From: Alkalinema pantanalense | GTDB lineage: Bacteria > Cyanobacteriota > Cyanobacteriia > Leptolyngbyales > Leptolyngbyaceae | Length of the DNA stretch: 64,000 bases | NCBI RefSeq assembly: GCF_050753345.1 | Contig: NZ_JBLZFX010000017.1 | Coordinates: 1-64,000 of the forward strand | Reading direction: 5' to 3' | Shown: piece after piece, positions 62,305-64,000 of the stretch | Layout: every line of letters begins with the position of its first letter | Position numbering within the stretch: the first letter of the stretch is position 1 | The notes under the pieces: generated by a model | What the model was told of the DNA's origin: nothing | The model's database searches: none | What the model saw: only the letters and a program-made list of their open reading frames with translations | Made by a program: the position numbers and the translations under genes

Positions 62305-63237
62305 ATGACCCTTAGCGAGTTCACCTCTGACTGGCTCAAATGGTTATCTGATCCCTATGCAGTTTTAGGGATTTCAGTCACTGCCGATCATCAACGAATC
62401 CTCAAGCGCTACCGTAGTATTGCGAAAATTCTCCATCCCGATCGCTATGTTTCTGCCGATCCGGCCACTCGGGAATTAGCGACTCAATTGCTAGCGAAGT
62501 TAGTCAACCCAGCCTACTCCCAGATCAAGGAAGAGCAGGGCCGCAAGGAAACCTGCGCGCTGTTGCGTCTGCAAGCGGGGCAACTATTAAAAAGTGGCAG
62601 CGTTTGTACCGCTGTGGCACGAGAACTGAGTCGGCAGCAAGTTCAAGCGGCAGATATTTTTTATGAACAGAAAATTTCATCACTTGCGGAACAGCAGTTT
62701 CAGCCATTGGCTGAGTTTGCTCATATTACCCAGCAGTTAAGTGAACTCAATTTGGTGTATTTACAACTTAAGCAGGGGGATGGCACGATTCGGGAGAAGC
62801 GATCGGGTTTGATGCCTCAGCCCACCCAGTCGATCGTCAATAACAAACCTGCGAGTGGATTGCGGGGCGTGCTTTCCCAGGATTATCCCCAGCAGGACTA
62901 TGCCCAACGCCACTACGATCGGGCAACGCAGTACGTCCAGAATGGTTCCTGGAAAGAGGCCATGCTAGAACTCAAGGATGCCATTAGGATTCATCCAGAG
63001 CGCAGTGACTACCATGCATTGCTAGGCTATATTCATTTCAAACAGAATAATATGGGCATGGCGCGGGTGTACTTTAAGCAAGCCCTCAAGTTGGATCCCA
63101 ACAATTCCCTAGCCAAGCGTTTTGGGGCGAAGATTCAGATGGATGCATCAACCCCAATGGCTCCTACATCTAAGACTCCTACATCTAACCCCAAGGAAAC
63201 GGCCCGTCGCGGATTGTTTGGCTTGTTCCGCAAGTAA
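62305..63237 (+). CDS. J-domain protein with TPR repeats
   Basis: This 310-residue protein carries an N-terminal J domain (about 14-78) with the HPD motif (KILHPDRYVSADP) needed to stimulate DnaK ATPase. A middle helical region (about 80-195) follows. Two TPR-like repeats (about 200-270, AQRHYDRATQYVQNGSWKEA, YHALLGYIHFKQNNMGMARV) would bind partners. The C-terminus is Ser/Thr/Pro-rich with an in-frame 15 bp duplication (APTSKTPTSN) and ends RRGLFGLFRK. It probably recruits Hsp70 to a specific client; the Hsp70-like gene at 35.2 kb is a possible but unproven partner. Start ATG follows AAGGATAG. Confidence 0.88.
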   Translation: MTLSEFTSDWLKWLSDPYAVLGISVTADHQRILKRYRSIAKILHPDRYVSADPATRELATQLLAKLVNPAYSQIKEEQGRKETCALLRLQAGQLLKSGSVCTAVARELSRQQVQAADIFYEQKISSLAEQQFQPLAEFAHITQQLSELNLVYLQLKQGDGTIREKRSGLMPQPTQSIVNNKPASGLRGVLSQDYPQQDYAQRHYDRATQYVQNGSWKEAMLELKDAIRIHPERSDYHALLGYIHFKQNNMGMARVYFKQALKLDPNNSLAKRFGAKIQMDASTPMAPTSKTPTSNPKETARRGLFGLFRK

Positions 63238-63451
63238 TCCAAACTTAACGGAAGAGATTGATGTGAGCTAGTGATTGATCATTGGTGATTAATGGCTGGT
63301 TTGTAATCGTTATGGTTTGAAAGGGGGGGTGCGATCGGGTAACGGCAAAGCTATACCAAGTAGTGAAACCCCTACCTACTGCGCGTTGAGCGGCTGCACT
63401 AGAATGAATTTGTTAGGTCAAGCCCTTCACAAACGATCGCATTTAACACCC

Positions 63452-63769
63452 ATGTCTTTTTTTGAATCAGAAATTGTCCAGCAAGAAGCTAAGGATGTTT
63501 TCCATACCTATCAGTCATTGATTGAACTGGGCAGCCAATACGGCAAGTTCGATCGCGATGGCAAAATTAAATACATCGAACAAATGGAAGAGGTAATGGA
63601 TCGCTTCAAAATTATGATGAAGCGGCTGGAGCTCTCCGATGATTTTTCCGCTCGCATGACGATCGAGCAACTGAAAACCCAGTTGGGACAGTTCGGGATG
63701 ACCCCGCAACAGATGTTTGACAATATGCGTCTCACCTTAGACCGCATGAAGGCGCAGATTGGGCCCTAA
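63452..63769 (+). CDS. DUF1825 family protein
   Basis: This 105-residue all-helical cytoplasmic protein begins MSFFESEIVQQEAKDVFHTY and includes LIELGSQYGKFDRDGKIKYI and MTIEQLKTQLGQFGMTPQQM. It matches DUF1825, a family found throughout cyanobacteria with no known function. The ATG at 63452 gives the family's usual N-terminus; the frame stays open upstream to 63317, but that part is not conserved-looking. A terminator-like hairpin lies about 130 bp downstream. Confidence 0.92.
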   Translation: MSFFESEIVQQEAKDVFHTYQSLIELGSQYGKFDRDGKIKYIEQMEEVMDRFKIMMKRLELSDDFSARMTIEQLKTQLGQFGMTPQQMFDNMRLTLDRMKAQIGP

Positions 63770-63900
63770 ACCACAGGTACGCGCAGGACTCGCGCCACAA
63801 CTATTTCCCAAAAAATATCCCCCTAAGAATTATCTCAGCAGGAATAGTTTTAGCAGCGATAATTTCACCATTCATTTGACTCGTCAATCAGTTTATCCTT

Positions 63901-63930
63901 AAGGGCACATGCAGATGTGTCCTTCTTTGT
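63901..63930 (+). terminator. Terminator-like hairpin after DUF1825 gene
   Basis: AAGGGCACAT and ATGTGTCCTT form a 10 bp stem (one G-T pair) around GCAG, followed by CTTTGTG. The T-tract is weak. Confidence 0.5.
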
Positions 63931-64000
63931 GAGATGGGTAAGAACTTGAGATGGGTAAGAACTTGAGATGGGTAAGAACTTTGGAGACGGGGTAAGATAG
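63931..64000. repeat. 17 bp tandem array at window end
   Basis: GAGATGGGTAAGAACTT occurs three times in succession, followed by a diverged fourth unit (GAGACGGGGTAAGATAG). The array may continue beyond the window. Confidence 0.9.

Noticed and set aside
1..64000. CRISPR arrays and tRNA genes
   Set aside because: All repeats found are contiguous tandem units or two-copy elements with no spacers of uniform length, and no clover-leaf with a GTTCRANNC T-arm was found between genes.

Overview
The window is chromosomal DNA from a cyanobacterium. HIP1-type octamers (GCGATCGC) and CGATCG cores are scattered through nearly every gene. The gene set is also typical of the phylum: plant/cyanobacterial-type IspH, the long hibernation factor LrtA, a CrtW-type carotenoid ketolase, FO synthase subunit CofG, a DUF1825 protein, GAF and GGDEF signalling proteins, and an OPX/Wzc exopolysaccharide export pair. 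I cannot name the species. No rRNA, tRNA, CRISPR array, prophage or intact insertion sequence was seen.

Layout. 1-1000: decayed transposase/cupin remnant, an interspersed repeat and an HNH nuclease. 1.1-9.3 kb: CDF metal transporter, FtsI with an FtsL-like partner, a large GAF sensor, pyrD. 9.4-16.4 kb (minus strand): GT4 glycosyltransferase, methyltransferase, DUF255/YyaL-type thioredoxin-fold protein, HpnA-like reductase, with a 1.2 kb gene-free AT-rich stretch. 16.7-24.6 kb: secreted protein, nucleosidase-murG, lrtA, hisH-rsmD-GDSL esterase, ispH. 24.6-29.6 kb: accessory region with two small secreted proteins, a probable terminator-controlled leader RNA in front of a 70-residue protein, and a hypothetical gene bracketed by two TA-flanked MITEs plus two palindromic elements. 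29.6-35.1 kb: signalling island (multi-receiver OmpR-type regulator, HWE/HisKA_2 kinase, REC-HisKA kinase). 35.2-37.9 kb: Hsp70-like protein and crtW. 37.9-43.6 kb: exopolysaccharide export (Wzc-like, OPX, VanZ-LamG). 43.9-47.7 kb: L-2-hydroxyglutarate oxidase, C-methyltransferase and 2OG oxygenase in a row. 48.0-63.8 kb: SMC, CofG, GGDEF regulator, YidD, D-Ala-D-Ala dipeptidase, GHL10-like hydrolase, ObgE, PrxQ/BCP, Nudix, helix-hairpin-helix protein, TM2 protein, J-domain/TPR protein, DUF1825 protein.

Functional themes. Septal and envelope biogenesis recur (FtsI, FtsL-like, MurG, VanX-like, OPX/Wzc). So does isoprenoid/carotenoid/hopanoid metabolism (IspH, CrtW, HpnA-like). Two exact matches to the CRP consensus TGTGA-N6-TCACA lie upstream of the hypothetical gene at 27.6 kb and in the divergent promoter of the signalling island, which suggests cAMP control there.

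The most unusual observations are: (i) the 26.6-26.85 kb leader RNA, whose closing stem and terminator stem share bases; (ii) the MITE-bracketed gene; and (iii) a window-wide habit of 13-27 bp tandem duplications, at least three of which straddle a stop codon.
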